This document shows, piece after piece, positions 46,387 to 58,345 of a DNA stretch of 64,000 nt. Numbering within the stretch: position 1 is the first letter of the stretch; every line of letters starts with the position of its first letter. A program made the translations under genes and the position numbers. The notes under the pieces were generated by a model. It searched no databases. It was given only the letters and a program-made list of their open reading frames with translations, and had not been told where the DNA came from. Source of the DNA: Termitomyces sp. T153 (lineage: Eukaryota; Basidiomycota; Agaricomycetes; Agaricales; Lyophyllaceae); assembly GCA_018296165.2 (NCBI GenBank), contig JACKQL020000006.1, positions 806,001 through 870,000 of the forward strand. The letters are read 5' to 3'.

Positions 46387-46949
46387 TCAACAACATTTCT
46401 TTAATGCTGCTAACTCCAGTGCCATCCTGACACATGGGTTTTCTTGTATGTATGTTGTCCACACTAACACTGAGGAAGTCCATCTTTCTAGTGCTTTTAT
46501 AACATCTTCTGAAATCCCTAGAGAAGTGTAGTAGGTTACTCCCCCTGCATGTGCCAAGTGACCTATGAAGGATTGATCTATGAATGAAAATAGTTTTGCT
46601 TTGGACTGTGCTCTTGTTGGCAGAGAACTATTCTTTTGTATGAATAACACACACCAAAATCTGTGAGCTTTGTCTCAAGTAACTTTACCAGGTCAGCTGT
46701 TTCCTGATGCATAAACAGAATATCTGTACCATGAAAGAATGGATCTGCTTTGTGATAGGGCAAGTAATAGCCCACATATTCTGGTGTGAACTTAAGCAAG
46801 TCTTGTTTTATTATTCTTCTCCAGTCAGGTGGTTCTTTTGCTGTTTTCTTTACCAATTTTATCATAATCACCTGTCTGCCTTGCTTCCTTCTCAAAAGCT
46901 GCCAAATAATGTAGGCATAGCAGAAGTTTTCCTTGAACTGGATTTGCAT
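46387..46949 (-). pseudogene. Tyrosine recombinase relic (YR, Crypton-like)
   Basis: Two minus-strand frames give, in order, a GYYLPYHKADPFFHG core segment, then SSLPTRAQS and GHLAHAGGVTYYTSLGISEDVIKALERW..VWTTYIQENP. This matches the C-terminal half of basidiomycete tyrosine recombinases (H-x-x-R/H and GRWSS...Y patterns). The putative nucleophile Tyr lies in the TTYIQ segment and the Arg/His box reads HLAHAGG, so the catalytic Arg appears lost. A frameshift separates the two frames. Confidence 0.5.
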
Positions 46950-47485
46950 GGACTTTCTACTTTCTTTGATCCTCTAATTGTTGCTTGAACTAAAGGGTGA
47001 GCCCTATTGTTAGCAAAGTCAGGGTAAAAATCTCAAATGAAGTGTCAGAGCCCTGTCAAGTATTCTGGACTTGAAGCTATGACCTTTGATGTGTATGCTA
47101 TATATCTTGATAAAGTCTGAGGAGTGGGATCAAGTGGAAGGTTGTGATTGATGCAAAATTTAACATAGTCTCATGCTTCCATGCATATCCACATGCCATG
47201 GATTTTTCTATAGCATGGACCTGAAGATGAGAGGTAAGTGCATCAAGACCATCTATTGCCATTGGGGGGTGGCTTGTTGTCTTATGTCTTGACAAGCCAC
47301 CCAGCATGCTCAAAAGCATGTGTAAGGAGATGAACACTCTGTGACTCTGTAGGTAAACCTGGCAAGAGCAGGCAGACACAAGTGACAAGCAAGAGTCAAA
47401 GGAGCACAAAGGTAGCTAAGAGTCAGGCAAGGGACAAGCACAGCAAGCCAAGCATGAGTAACAATGCTGGGGTTCTGACAGTTGG
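46950..47485. other. Element D interior, unassigned
   Basis: No recognised family in either strand. The frame 47098-47409 (minus) has no family signal. Confidence 0.3.
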
Positions 47486-48090
47486 TGTCAGGTTCTGCTG
47501 ACCACAGGGGCTCAGCTTAACTGGGAAAGTCCTTACTAGGCAGACACAATGTCCTGCACTTATAACCTAGTGCTCTGGGGAGGTCTGTACATCAGATACT
47601 TGTGAGGGGAGGTTTGGGGAAGTGGTCCAAGCAAGTCCAGGGTGGTCTGGGAAAGTCTAAGACAAGGCATGAATAAGGGTTGGGCTTTGGTGTTTGTCAG
47701 GCACAAGTCTGGGGGTGGATACTGGGGGTGTGGGGAAATTGAGGATTACACAAGCAACAGGAGCAGGACCAGAGTTTGATGGGTGATCAGATGGCATTGA
47801 TGGGTTTTAGAGCCAAGCATAGGACAAGGTCTGGAGTTAGTTATAAATGTATAGGTCATAGGTTATAGATAGTGATTGGAATGGAGATAGAGTCAAAAGG
47901 AAATCAGGCAACATGAAAGGAAACTGAGGCAAATGAAGCAAAATGGAGTCAAGACAAGATAGAGACAAGGACAAAATAGAATTGAAACAAGATATGAGAC
48001 TGGAGACAGAAACAGAGACAAAAACAGGAAAAACAAAATGTAGCAGACACAATATTACTCTACAACTTAAATACTAATTATGGGGATGTC
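47486..48090 (+). repeat. Element D long direct repeat, copy 2
   Basis: TGTCAGGTTCTGCTGACC start, aligned with copy 1 at 44222. This copy has an extra A/G-rich segment (about 47880-48045) and abuts family C integrase near 48090. LTR status is inferred from the paired arrangement; a target duplication is not evident. Confidence 0.6.
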
Positions 48091-51000
48091 AAACATCAAA
48101 GTGAGGTTGCTCCACCATATTAACATGCTGGTTGTAGCCTGAGATACAAATGTGGTTCAAGTGGTACTTCTTTGCTAAGTAGGTAACTGCTTTGATGATA
48201 GGCAGCCCATTGTCAGTAACAATCTTGCAGAGGGTGCCCCAGTGACAGATGATGTCTTCAAAGATCTACTTGGCAATAGTGGCAGTGTTTTTGTGTTTTT
48301 GTGTTGAAGCATATGGAACTCTGGATAGTAGATCAAATGGCAGCAACCTTAAATGATGTACTTGAACTTGTTAGACAGTGGTATAAACATGGTATCAATG
48401 TATATCTTGCTAAACAAGGGAGCAGGCATAGTAATAGTGGGTGGAATGAGAACTTTAGTGGTCTGATGAACCTGGCAGAGGTGGCAGGTGCACATGTACC
48501 AAGTGATATTAGCACTGATGTGAAGTCACCAGAAGCACTCCAGCAAGGCTGTTCTAGTAGCAAAGAGTCCCCTGTGCCCCAGTTCACCACATATAGCATG
48601 CAAGATGCAAATTAAATGGCTAGTGTTGATGAATAGCTTGTAGGCACCATTGCAATTGCATTACCAGAGCTTTCTGTCAGCTAAGAAAAACATAGTAGCA
48701 TGGCAAACAAAGGTGGCATAGTTGGTGTTGCTAAGGTCTCCAGGCCATTTCAGGTCACTAAGCCACTGGCACACAGTGAGGTGTTGGTCCTCTGCTAAGG
48801 CTCTGGAGCTATGAGGCATAGCATCATAAGTCAAAGTACTGCTGTTATTGCAAAGGGGCTGAGGCTCATTAGCAGGAGATAAGTGAAGGGGCAGTGCTTT
48901 ATCTGAGTTGCTAGCATCATTGGCAGGGTCATTGTTAAGGAGGGATAGAACTGGTAATGATAGAACTGGTAATGAAGGTGGGGAAGCATAAGCAACTAGA
49001 GGCAGTAGGCAACAGTTTGGCACTGAGTAGGGGTACTGGCAGCTGTATGGCATGCACAAAGCCATGCATGTGGTCCATCCAGTCTTCAAAGATGTCATTG
49101 TTGCTATTGTCAGGTTCAGGGTTGCCAGGCTGCAGTGGTTGTTGCAACAGTCTGTCTGGGCCATGGAAAGTGCCTTTAACATGCACCAACTCAAAATGAA
49201 ACATTAGGATTGTCATGATCCAGTGGTTCATGCTAGCAGAGGCCTGAATGTCAGAGTTCTGGAGCATGCCTTTGATGTAGCATGCATCAACTTCAATGAT
49301 GAGATTGTGGACTCCAAGGAGGTACATGCACAAGGCCTGTAATACCCTAAATAAATCATAGAGGTTTGAGCTTGGGCTAGCTGAAGTGTGCTTTCCTATT
49401 GTTAAGAATAATGGACCCAAATTGATTGTAGCAATGCTATTTGTGATTATTGCTATGACACTAACAGAGATAGAAGCCAGCAGATATGTATGGAGTGTTG
49501 ACTGCTAATATGAATGGGTCAGCAGATTTGTAGTCAATAGGGAGAATGGGCTTAGTGTCTTGGAGAGCTTTAACAAGGTCATGCTGGACATTGATTTAGT
49601 TGGGGCCAAATTTAATGGGGATGCCAGTGCACATGGGCATTATCAAGTGGTGGGCTCTGTATGCAAAGTTCTTGACAAAAATCCTAAGGATGCCAACAGT
49701 GCCAAGAAAGGCACAAACTTACAATAACAACTTGCAAGGTACCCCAGCACTCAATTAGTGCCAAGTAACTCTCTTCAGGAACTTGTCCTTTCAGCATGCA
49801 GATGTGACTCAGGATCTTAAACTTAGTAGTGCAAAGAACTAGTTTGTGACCAGAAAACATACTGCTGCAATACTTCATGTGCTGGAGAATGCAATTGAGG
49901 AGTTCAAAAAGAAACCCCAGAGCACTAGGCAAATATTGGGGTTGTCAGGATGCTTAGCAGGGATGCTATTGACCAACATCCAATCCAATCTTTGGGTCCT
50001 TTAGTGCCTATGCTATCAATGAAACTGAGTATATTGTGGGGGATTTTAGGTTGCATGATGAAGTTGATGTTTTCATGGAAGATTGGCACTGAGTTGGTCC
50101 AGCCCATAGGTAGCATCACTAGTCACATGGTGCCAAAGAGAGTCTGAAAGGCTGTTAAGTAACAAGAGGAGAGGTAGATCAAGCACTTGTCACAGCCAAC
50201 ATAGAGGTCAAGTGCAGCACCACAAATGCACCCAGTGAAGGACTCAGTGATGTGATCTGAGAACAGTGGGACTCCAGCATGATAAATAGTCACCCAGTTT
50301 AGTGGCTCCAGACTATGCACAAGTCAGGGCTTACCATTCTTCTTGAAAACACAAAACCAGCATGAGCAGTAGACTAAGTTGGAAGGCTTATAGATGCCAG
50401 CATTGATCTTGTCACATATGATTTTGCAGACTTCCTTCTCTAAGCCAGGCAGGATAGGGCAATTGTACTGGACCCAGAGAATGTGAGGTACTGCCAGCAT
50501 GCAAGGCTTATATTTCTTCTTAATCTGAACACCTTTGTGTCTAGGATTGTTAATGACAAAAATGGCAGGGAAGGGGTAATGAATAAAGACACCTGTAGTG
50601 GACATTGGTAGTAGATGAGTGGGGAGTTGTGGTAAGGTCAAGAATTTGGGGATCAGAAATGTCTGCAGAAATAACATAGGAATTAGTAGGTAATGGTTCA
50701 AACAAAGAAGGGGCAGTAGCATAGAGATAGATGAGAGAAGGACTTTGTAGGTTTTCTATAAGTAAATTGTCTGTAGGTAGAATGTCATCTTGTAATTCAG
50801 CACAAGGAATAACTGAAACTTGTCCAGTGTGCTGCTTATATTCCATTGCTAGTGCTGTTGCTAATTGTGTTAGTGGCAGTGGTGGTGGCATCAGTTCTCA
50901 AGCAGCATATTTGCTTGGGCTTGCCTCTGAGAGACTTAAGTATAATGTACTGAAAGCCAGTGTTGGGGTCCAGAATCATTAGCATTGTTTCTTAGTTGCT

Positions 51001-51313
51001 AAGGGTCTTAACAACACTATGAATCATAACATAAAAGGGGCAGCCAAGTAAGATGTTATATGCTGGTGATCCGAGGACATGAACCTGAAAGTAGAACATA
51101 ATGTTGCCAATGGTGCAAGGGATGTTCCATGCTAGGCCTAGTGATCAATCCATGGTGCCATTAGTGCTTTGCATGTTGAGTACAACTCTTGGATCATAAG
51201 TCAAGGAAAGTTTGCTGCCAGGTTCAGCCAACATAGAGATAATTTTAGACCCACTATCAATAATGCATTTGATTTCTTTGCAATTGTCAATGAGCATCAT
51301 GATAGACTAGATG
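48066..51313 (-). mobile_element. Gypsy family C polyprotein remnant
   Basis: Reading leftward: a protease-like segment with IIDSGSKI (about 51260), KKKYKP (about 50510) and an RT start with INAGIYKPSN and CVFKKNGKP (about 50330-50410). RT body frames follow at 50123-50320 and 49925-50119, then the RNase H region LIIEVDACYIKGML and HFELVHVKGTFHGPDRLL (49150-49310). The end is an integrase part with DNGLPIIKAVTYLAKKYHLNHI and EQPHFDV (48090-48220). Multiple stops; truncated by the family B LTR on the right and element D on the left. Confidence 0.75.
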
Positions 51314-51538
51314 TGTAATGGAGCACACATTACCTCCTTTAGTATCTTAGTAGTAATATGTATTTATATATTATATTATATTATAAGGTAGCATCACATA
51401 ACACTACCTATAAATACCTATACTGTAATTATGTAAGGCAGCACCTTACTTCATACTTCATAGATTAGAACTAATCAACTGAGTTTGACTTATGAAGTGT
51501 GAATTGTAAGCTGTGTGGCCCATAATAGAGACATTACA
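51314..51538 (+). repeat. 5' LTR of retrotransposon B
   Basis: 225 bp, TGTAATGGAGCAC to GACATTACA, homologous to the LTRs at 3599, 4505 and their mirrors. AGTTTGACTTATGAAG inside it is complementary over 10 nt to TAAGTCAAAC at 51545-51554, just after the LTR, suggesting self-priming here too. Confidence 0.8.
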
Positions 51539-51887
51539 TTTTTTTAAGTCAAACAAGCAAGTACTCATTTGAGAAGCCAAACTTCAGAAAGAGAAGTTCA
51601 CTGCCACAGATTACAATCAGAACATTATAATTTTAACATTCACCTTCTGCAATGGGCACAGTGGTAACCATGGGAGGTTAGGTGGTCAAACCTAGGTCCA
51701 AACCAGGGTTTTATGGGACAGTGCAAGCTGTTCTACATGAACTAGTGGATGTTGCTGTGTCACACCATGGTGTGGGGAGGGAGAGTGGAGTAAGCCAGGA
51801 GGATTGCCAGCAGTTACTCCTGTTTGACCATTGGTGGGTGGTTGAATGACCTCCACAATGGAGGGCACTTGAGTGCCCTCTGCTTGA

Positions 51888-53604
51888 ATGTACCCAACAG
51901 TTGAATCACATGGTGTGACAGGGGCAGCAAGTAAGGGAAAGACCCCCTTGCATGCATTTACCATGCCACAAGTGGAAGGATGGATATCCTTCCCAGAGGC
52001 TGTGAGAGGTCTTGGTAACTCCTTGATGGTAATTACACCACTGGGGAGTGAAGAAGAACCTCTTCACAGAGCCCACAGCCCTGTACAATTACAAATGGGA
52101 TTTATGCTGGGTTTATGCATAGCAGGTCCCTCTGCATTCATTGAGACAATTCCAGAGAATGTCAGAGACACCTCAGATACTGATGGTAAAGCAAACCCAA
52201 ATGACATCTTCTGTAGAAGAATTTTAGTTTTCTGGCAAGATCAGGTTGAGGTCCCAAAGACCTCAACCTAGCAATGCTTAGCTGCTTGAGTAGCTAAGCA
52301 TATTGCCTTTCAGTGGTCATTGGGTGAGGGAATCATCCCAACTAACTCTGTAAAGTTCATGGAACTTTATATGCTTCTTCTGGCACAGGAGGTAACAGCT
52401 TACCTCCAGCAAAAGAAGGTATTAGAATTGCAGATATTTGCTTGTCTGCAATGCCATCACCATATATAGGTGGGGCTCAATTACCCCCACTGTCTCTAGT
52501 TGACAAAGCATTGACTCTATTACAAGTGCCACAGCAGCATGGAGAGACACCACATGACTGTGTGGCATAACAGGCTGCCATGGACCATCAGAAACAAGCT
52601 ATGTTGGGCACAATTGTGACTCCTGACCTAGCTTCTACAGAGGCTGGGTTGGTGATTACAATTGAGCACCCTGTAGTGTGCAGAAGAATGGCTGGGTCCA
52701 CATGTAGAGCATTGACCTGGGAAGACAGAATTGCATTGCAGCAATTCCACAATAGCAACCTTGAGGACTTTGGGCAGTCCTACATAGACAGCCAAGGGGT
52801 GGTGTTCCAGGGGAATACTGCCTATAATGCATGGCCAGAGGATTACATTCCACCAGAATGTACCAGGCCCATCAAGAGGAAAGAGGGAGAATCTCACTCT
52901 CCTCTAGTGGACAAGCATGTTGGGACTATGAATAGCCCCGATGCATGTCATAGGTCAACTAACACAGGAGGAAATGCCCCTCCAAGTTGGTCTGGCAATC
53001 AAGCAATGGGCACAGTAGATATACAACAAGGATCACCTAAGGGTGATTCTGAGTCCACTCCACCCTTGACACCTCATTGTGGGCTACCTGGGCCAAGTGG
53101 AGGTAGTGAAGGACCTGGAAGAGGACCATAATGGCAGGCTTGCCCCCAAAGTGAACACTGTCTAGGAGTTTGCCTTGGAGGCAAAGGCCTACAAGAATAG
53201 CATTAAGACTGCTGCACACTACTTAGAGTGCAGCATAAAGAGTTGGTCACATGGCAGCTGTCACTAGCAGCAGTGTATTCCCCAAAGCTGGGGACTGCTT
53301 TGGCTAAGCATACAGAAGAGGTTGGACATCATGTCCACCCACAGCCATCTAAGTTGACAAAGAGGCCCACTTATGCTTGGCCTCAAGACCTGTGCAACCA
53401 CAAGTCAGTGTGGGCTCTGGGCTGTTCCAACCTGTAGGTGTGGTACAGGTAGCAAGAAATCATCTTGTTGCAGAGAAAAATGTAGTGGCCATCACATCTG
53501 GCCAACCAGCCAAGGATGCTGAACAATCTGCTAACTGTTACAAGTGCAGAAAGGTTGGGCATTTTGCCCACAAATGCAGAGTGCTGGCAAAGCCAGCTCT
53601 GTGA
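51888..53604 (+). pseudogene. Element B gag with CCHC zinc knuckle
   Basis: Frames at 51888-52271, 52580-53131 and 53377-53604 carry the LQVPQQHG/AMLG segment shared with the arm fragments, a hydrophilic central part and the nucleic-acid-binding knuckle CYKCRKVGHFAHKC (53536-53577, C-x2-C-x4-H-x4-C, all ligands present). Broken by frameshifts. Confidence 0.8.
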
Positions 53605-54235
53605 GTATTTGTACAAGGAGCACATGCTGCTGCTCCCTCAGATGTGGGAAATGCCAACAATGAGCAGGAGGAAGAGCCTGCTCAGGCCAATGAGAAGAAT
53701 GCAGCTGAGTATAAAGGGACTCAGGAAAATGTGGAGAAGTATGTTGAATTGGAGATGTACAAGAATGATTACTATATTTGGGAGTGTGATAGTGAGGGAC
53801 TGTTTGCCCTCACGGAGGTTCCTACCACTGAGTATGGGGAGAGCAAACCTAGTAACAAGATTTGCATGTGTAAGATACAGACTATGGCAGCTAAAGATGG
53901 CATGGACTGACCAGTACTGCCAACATGAGATAAAGAGTGTCTTGTCACTTGGGTAGAGGTTAATGGCCATTGAGTATGGATGCTGTGGGATTCTGGGAGT
54001 ACAACCTCGAGAATTACACTGTTGTTTGCTCACATGGCTGAAATACATGTGGCACCACTGACCACACCCATCACCCTGCTGTTGGGAACAATTGGAAGTC
54101 ATTCCATTGTAATTTAGGGGGTCAGGGTGGCCATGAAGGTCCCTGGCAAGTTCTGCAATGTCTATGTAGACATTGTGAATTTTAATCACTATGACATGAT
54201 CATAGGGACACTATTCATGAGGGCTCATAAGGTCC
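53605..54235 (+). pseudogene. Element B protease region
   Basis: An acidic linker (53644-53910) precedes a decayed aspartic-protease domain ending VNFNHYDMIIGTLFMRAHKV (about 54178-54230), the conserved YDMIIGTPF-type segment. The DSG box is not readable. Confidence 0.6.
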
Positions 54236-55148
54236 AGGAGCTTCCTCCATGGCATAGAGTGAATCATGAGATAAATCTCATAGATGAGACCAAAAGGTAT
54301 TCATATTTTATGCCAATGTGCTGTAAGTCACTTCAGCAGCAGTTGCAATATAAAATTGATTGCTATGTATGTGCTAAGTGGTGGGAACCTTGTGCAGCCA
54401 GCCAGGCTGCACCATTATTGTGTATTCCTAAGAAAGATGGATCCTTGCAAATGGCATTAGATGCATGCCAATGCAATGACAATACCATTAAGGATGTAAT
54501 GCCCTACCAGATCAAGAGGTCATTAGTGAAGATGTGGCTCATGCACTAGTGAGGTCAAAATTGACTTCACAGATGTGTATGAGCAAGTGAGGATATGTAT
54601 ATCAGATGTATCCAGGACTGTGTTCATGACCATCACTGGTCCATACCACAGCAATATCATACAGATTGGCAAGCCTAATGACATCCATATTTAGAGATGT
54701 TATTGAGAAATGAATGCATGTGTATCTAGATGATGTTTTTCTCTTCTCAGACTCCATTGAGGAGCATGAGCAGCATCTCAGAGTAGTCTTTGAAAGACTA
54801 TGCAAGAACAAGCTCTACCTCAAATGGAAGAAGTGCAAGCTATATGCCAAGGATGTAGAGTGTCTCAGCCATGTTATTGACTCACAGGGTATACACCCTG
54901 ATATGGATAAGTTGAATAGAATCCAGGAGTGGCACACACCTAGAACCTACAATGATATCCAATGCTTTGTGGGGTTGGTGAACTACATTGGAAACTTTCT
55001 GCCTAATATCTCTGTGTATACTGGGCCATTAAAGGCCATGATGCAGAATGGATTGCCATTTCACTGGTGCCCTATTCATCAACAGTGTTTTAACATGATC
55101 AAATGGATCTGTGCTAAAACTCCCATTATTAGGCTAATTGATACTTGA
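54236..55148 (+). pseudogene. Element B reverse transcriptase
   Basis: The pre-palm HRVNHEINLIDE and LLCIPKKDGSLQMALD lie at 54250-54460. IDFTDVYEQVRI follows a stop, and HVYLDDVFLFSDSIEEHEQHL (54714 onward) keeps an intact YLDD. Then come LYLKWKKCKL and FVGLVNYIGNFLPNIS. Frames are broken at about 54549 and 54700. Confidence 0.85.
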
Positions 55149-55543
55149 CACAAGGATCTCATTTGGCTGATCTGTGATGCCTCCAAGACAAGCATCAGAG
55201 CTATGTATGAACAAGGCCCAAGCTTGCAAAAATGTTGGCTAACTGGGTTCATTTCTAAAAAGTTCACAAATGCACAACAAAATTATGCCATGTATGAACT
55301 AGAGATGCTAGTTATCCTAGAGGCTCTCCTCAAATGGGAGGATAAGCTTCTGGGATATAAGATCCATGTTATAATTGATGACAAAGCCCTTGAGTTTTTC
55401 AAAACTCAACAGAATCTATTACCCCATCAATGGTGGTGGATGGATTATATGTCAAGGTTCAATTTTGACATGACATATATGAAGGGTGAGCTCAATAAGG
55501 TAGCAGACTGCCTATCCTGCTACTTTGAGAGTGACTCTCCTTG
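55149..55543 (+). pseudogene. Element B RNase H
   Basis: LICDASKTSIRAM, FISKKFTNAQQNYAMYELEML (catalytic-type E), IIDDKALEFF (D) and ADCLSCYFESD match Gypsy RNase H in order. Mostly open from 55203. Confidence 0.85.
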
Positions 55544-55849
55544 AGATGTACACCACATCTATGACTATGTATGAGCAGATGCCCATATCAATCCAGAGGG
55601 GGATGATTTGCCTCAAATGTGACTGCAGAAAATGCAGGCACAACTGGATCAGATATGTGCTCTCCATAACAGACCTAGCTGCAGAAGCTGGTGGGTGCAG
55701 GATTATTACAAACTTCATGATGAGGAAGCACAAAAGCTTGCTGGAAGTAATGACAGCAAAGGAGAATCAGATCAGGCTCAGCAAGGGTCTGATAGCAGTG
55801 ACATTGAGGACAATATTACACTCAGCAAGGCTATCCTAGGAGTACCCTA

Positions 55850-56821
55850 GTCTCTGCAACCTCAGGATAGGTCTGACAGAGAGTTTCTCCATTGGATTCA
55901 ATCACTGTACAGCAAAGACAAGTGCTTTGCTGAAGTTATAACTTGGCTAAAGAACTATAAGTCCTTCTGACTACACAACAAGCTAATTTGGGCTACCAAT
56001 CTATTAGGCCACAAGTTGATATGCATACCTCATGAGTGGGAGATGGTAACCAAGATGCTTGACCAAGCATATTATGTGGTGGAGCACTTTGGTGCCTAGA
56101 GAATGATTGGTAAACAGTGGCTGCAGATGCATATGCATTCTGTGCCACATGACAGCTATGCCAGCAGGCAAAAGGGACCAACCACCTTCCTTCAAGGAAC
56201 TTACACTCCCTGCCTGCTCCAGTTAAACCATGGAATTCTATAGGAATGAACTTTATAAGTCCATTCTCCAAATCTAAGGAGTATAACTACCTTTGGATAG
56301 TTATTTGTTGTATAACCAGCATGGTGCATCTGATTCCAGTCCACACAACCATGACAGCATTGCAGCTGTCCTGGATATGCATGCACAAGATTGTGAGGCT
56401 GCATGGCCTCCTAAGCTCAATTGTCAGCAATCAAGATTCCAAGTTCATGTCTAAATGGTGGCATGAACTGAATAAGTTATTAGGAGCAAAGCTTCTAATG
56501 TCAATGTCCTTCCATCTACAAACAAATGGACAGACCAAACATGCCAATAGGAATGTTGGTCAGATATTGCACACTGTAGTGCATCCAGACCAGAAAGACT
56601 AGTTAAGTCAGATAGACTTGACTGAGTTTGTGATAAACACAAACATCTTAGAGACAATGCAATTTGCACCATTTGAATTGAACAATGGCTACATGCCATC
56701 TATGATTCATGAGATCAGGTCAGATACTGCTATTCCCAAGGGAATTCAGCAGTTCACCCACCTAGCTCTAGAGAACTTGGCAGCAGCCCATGATGCAATA
56801 ATTGAAGCATGTGTCTTTTAG
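55850..56821 (+). pseudogene. Element B integrase
   Basis: The core reads SIGMNFISPFSKS (Asp expected after GM, here Asn), SNQDSKFMSKWW (second Asp kept) and NGQTKHANRNV (Glu of TER/TEH replaced by Lys). Two of three catalytic acids are thus lost. The downstream FVINTNILETMQFAPFELNNGYMPS is family-typical. Confidence 0.8.
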
Positions 56822-56854
56822 ACATGCCTTGCTAACTCATGTTGTAGGCCTGAC

Positions 56855-57187
56855 TCAGAGTTGGAGGAAGGTGCACTGGTGTACCTTTGGATGAAAAACC
56901 TCAACCTTCCAAAGGGCAGAGCTAGGAAGCTCTGTCCAAAGTGGGTTGGGCCATATAAAATTTTTGAGGCCTTTAGTGAGATCTCCAACTATGTGTTGAA
57001 GTTGCTTATAGCACTCCAGGAACAAAAAAGTCATCCTAAGTTCCATGTGTTGTTGCTGCAATCATACAAGCCCAGCAACAATGTGCTATTCCCTAACTGA
57101 GTGATACCAGAGCTATATGACTTTGGTGCTCCAGGTGACCAGGAATGGTTTGTCAATGATCTATTAGGTCATTGTTGGAATGGAAAG
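56855..57187 (+). pseudogene. Element B integrase C-terminus and start of chromo-like domain
   Basis: GALVYLWMKNLNLPKGRARKL..KWVGPYKIFEAF is the GPF/Y-like region. EWFVNDLLGHCWNGK (about 57143-57187) begins a chromo-like module that continues after A3 at 63453. Confidence 0.75.
57183..57187 (+). other. Target-site duplication of A3 (left)
   Basis: GAAAG, repeated at 63448-63452. Confidence 0.85.
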
Positions 57188-57556
57188 TGTAAGGGCAACC
57201 TCTGGGAGCAGCTCAGAGCCATGCAGCTAGTAGAGGGGAATCCCAAGTATATTAGCAAGTAGACAATGATACAACAGTAACTAATCACCCAGCAGAGGGG
57301 AATCCAAAGACAACAAGTCTAAGGATCCTCACTGCCCAGTGCAGTGCATCAGTGGGCAGCAGAAGTGTGGGAATGGCTGTACAGAAGACTGGAGCTACTC
57401 CTAACCCTAGAGAAGTAATCAATGAGGTAATACACAAAGTCCTGCAGGTCTCCAGAGATCTCTGGAGGTCTGGAGCAAGCAAGCTCCAGAGATGTTGAGC
57501 AAGCTGTGGAGGTGTTGGAACAAGCCATGGAGGTCAGAAATGGAAGTCCCCTGACA
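57188..57556 (-). repeat. 3' LTR of A3
   Basis: 369 bp; plus strand from TGTAAGGGCAACC to TCCCCTGACA. The upstream part plus polypurine tract is duplicated in tandem to 57731 (shift 175 bp), so a second LTR-start plus polypurine tract follows. Confidence 0.88.
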
Positions 57557-57731
57557 TCACCCCCTCTTTAACATGCAGTGTCTTGATGGAGAAGTAATCA
57601 ATGAGGTAATACAGAAAGTCCTGTGGGTCTCCAGAGATCTCTGGAGGTCTGAAGCAAGTTCCAGAGATGTTAAGTAAGCTGTGGAGGTGTTGGAGCAAGC
57701 CATGGAGGTTGGAAATGGAAGTCCCCTGACA
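57557..57731 (-). repeat. Tandem duplication of LTR start and polypurine tract
   Basis: About 57411-57587 and 57590-57762 are near-identical: both run GAAGTAATCAATGAGGTAATAC to CATGCAGTGTCTTGATG. Confidence 0.85.
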
Positions 57732-57829
57732 TCACCTCCCCTCTAACATGCAGTGTCTTGATGTGCAGGGTAAAAAAAGTTCTGGATTGCCTGGTCCACT
57801 GGAGAGATGGAGTAGATTCCTCAGATGGT

Positions 57830-58015
57830 GCATGGTGCATCTGAGTGCTTCCAATGGAACTCCCTGATAAGCCCTGGGGCATGCATCTTCTCCCATAGTT
57901 CCCAGGAGATGTCCTCAATTCTGTAACCTTCCCACTTCACCTTGTACTGTAGTTGTTACCAGAATAGATGACTATCCAGAATCTCCTGCACCTTGTGCTC
58001 CTCATTGTTGTCAAC
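57830..58015 (-). pseudogene. A3 chromodomain
   Basis: Minus strand: VQEILDSHLFW, then a stop, QLQYKVKWEGY and IEDISWE, then MHAPGLI, mirroring the A2 domain with fewer stops. Confidence 0.75.
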
Positions 58016-58345
58016 CACCACTAGAGGTGGCAGGAGTGGCAGACATTGCCCCAGAATAAGGTTCTTTAGGGCCAGAGACAACTTGACCACATTGAACACT
58101 GGATGGAGCTGGCACATTCCTATGGTGAGCTGGAGTTAATAGGCTAGGGGCCTTACCTATCATCCCACTATAAAAGGTCCTAGTTGGTGGTGCAAGAGCT
58201 TCTTTGATGGTCAGGTATTTGTAATATTGGAGACATCCAGGTAAACTCAATCTCCAGACTAGTATTTGGGTGCTAGGGTGCTTCTGCAGTCATAGTATTG
58301 TGCCATGTCATCCTTTGTCTTCACAAGAGTTGCCCAGGCCTCCTC

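Larger units (their letters stand above)
51539..57187 (+). mobile_element. Internal region of Ty3/Gypsy element B, 5' part
   Basis: Gag with a CCHC knuckle, protease, RT, RNase H, integrase and the start of a chromo-like C-terminus. It is interrupted at 57187 by A3 and resumes at 63453. Stops and frameshifts throughout. Confidence 0.85.
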
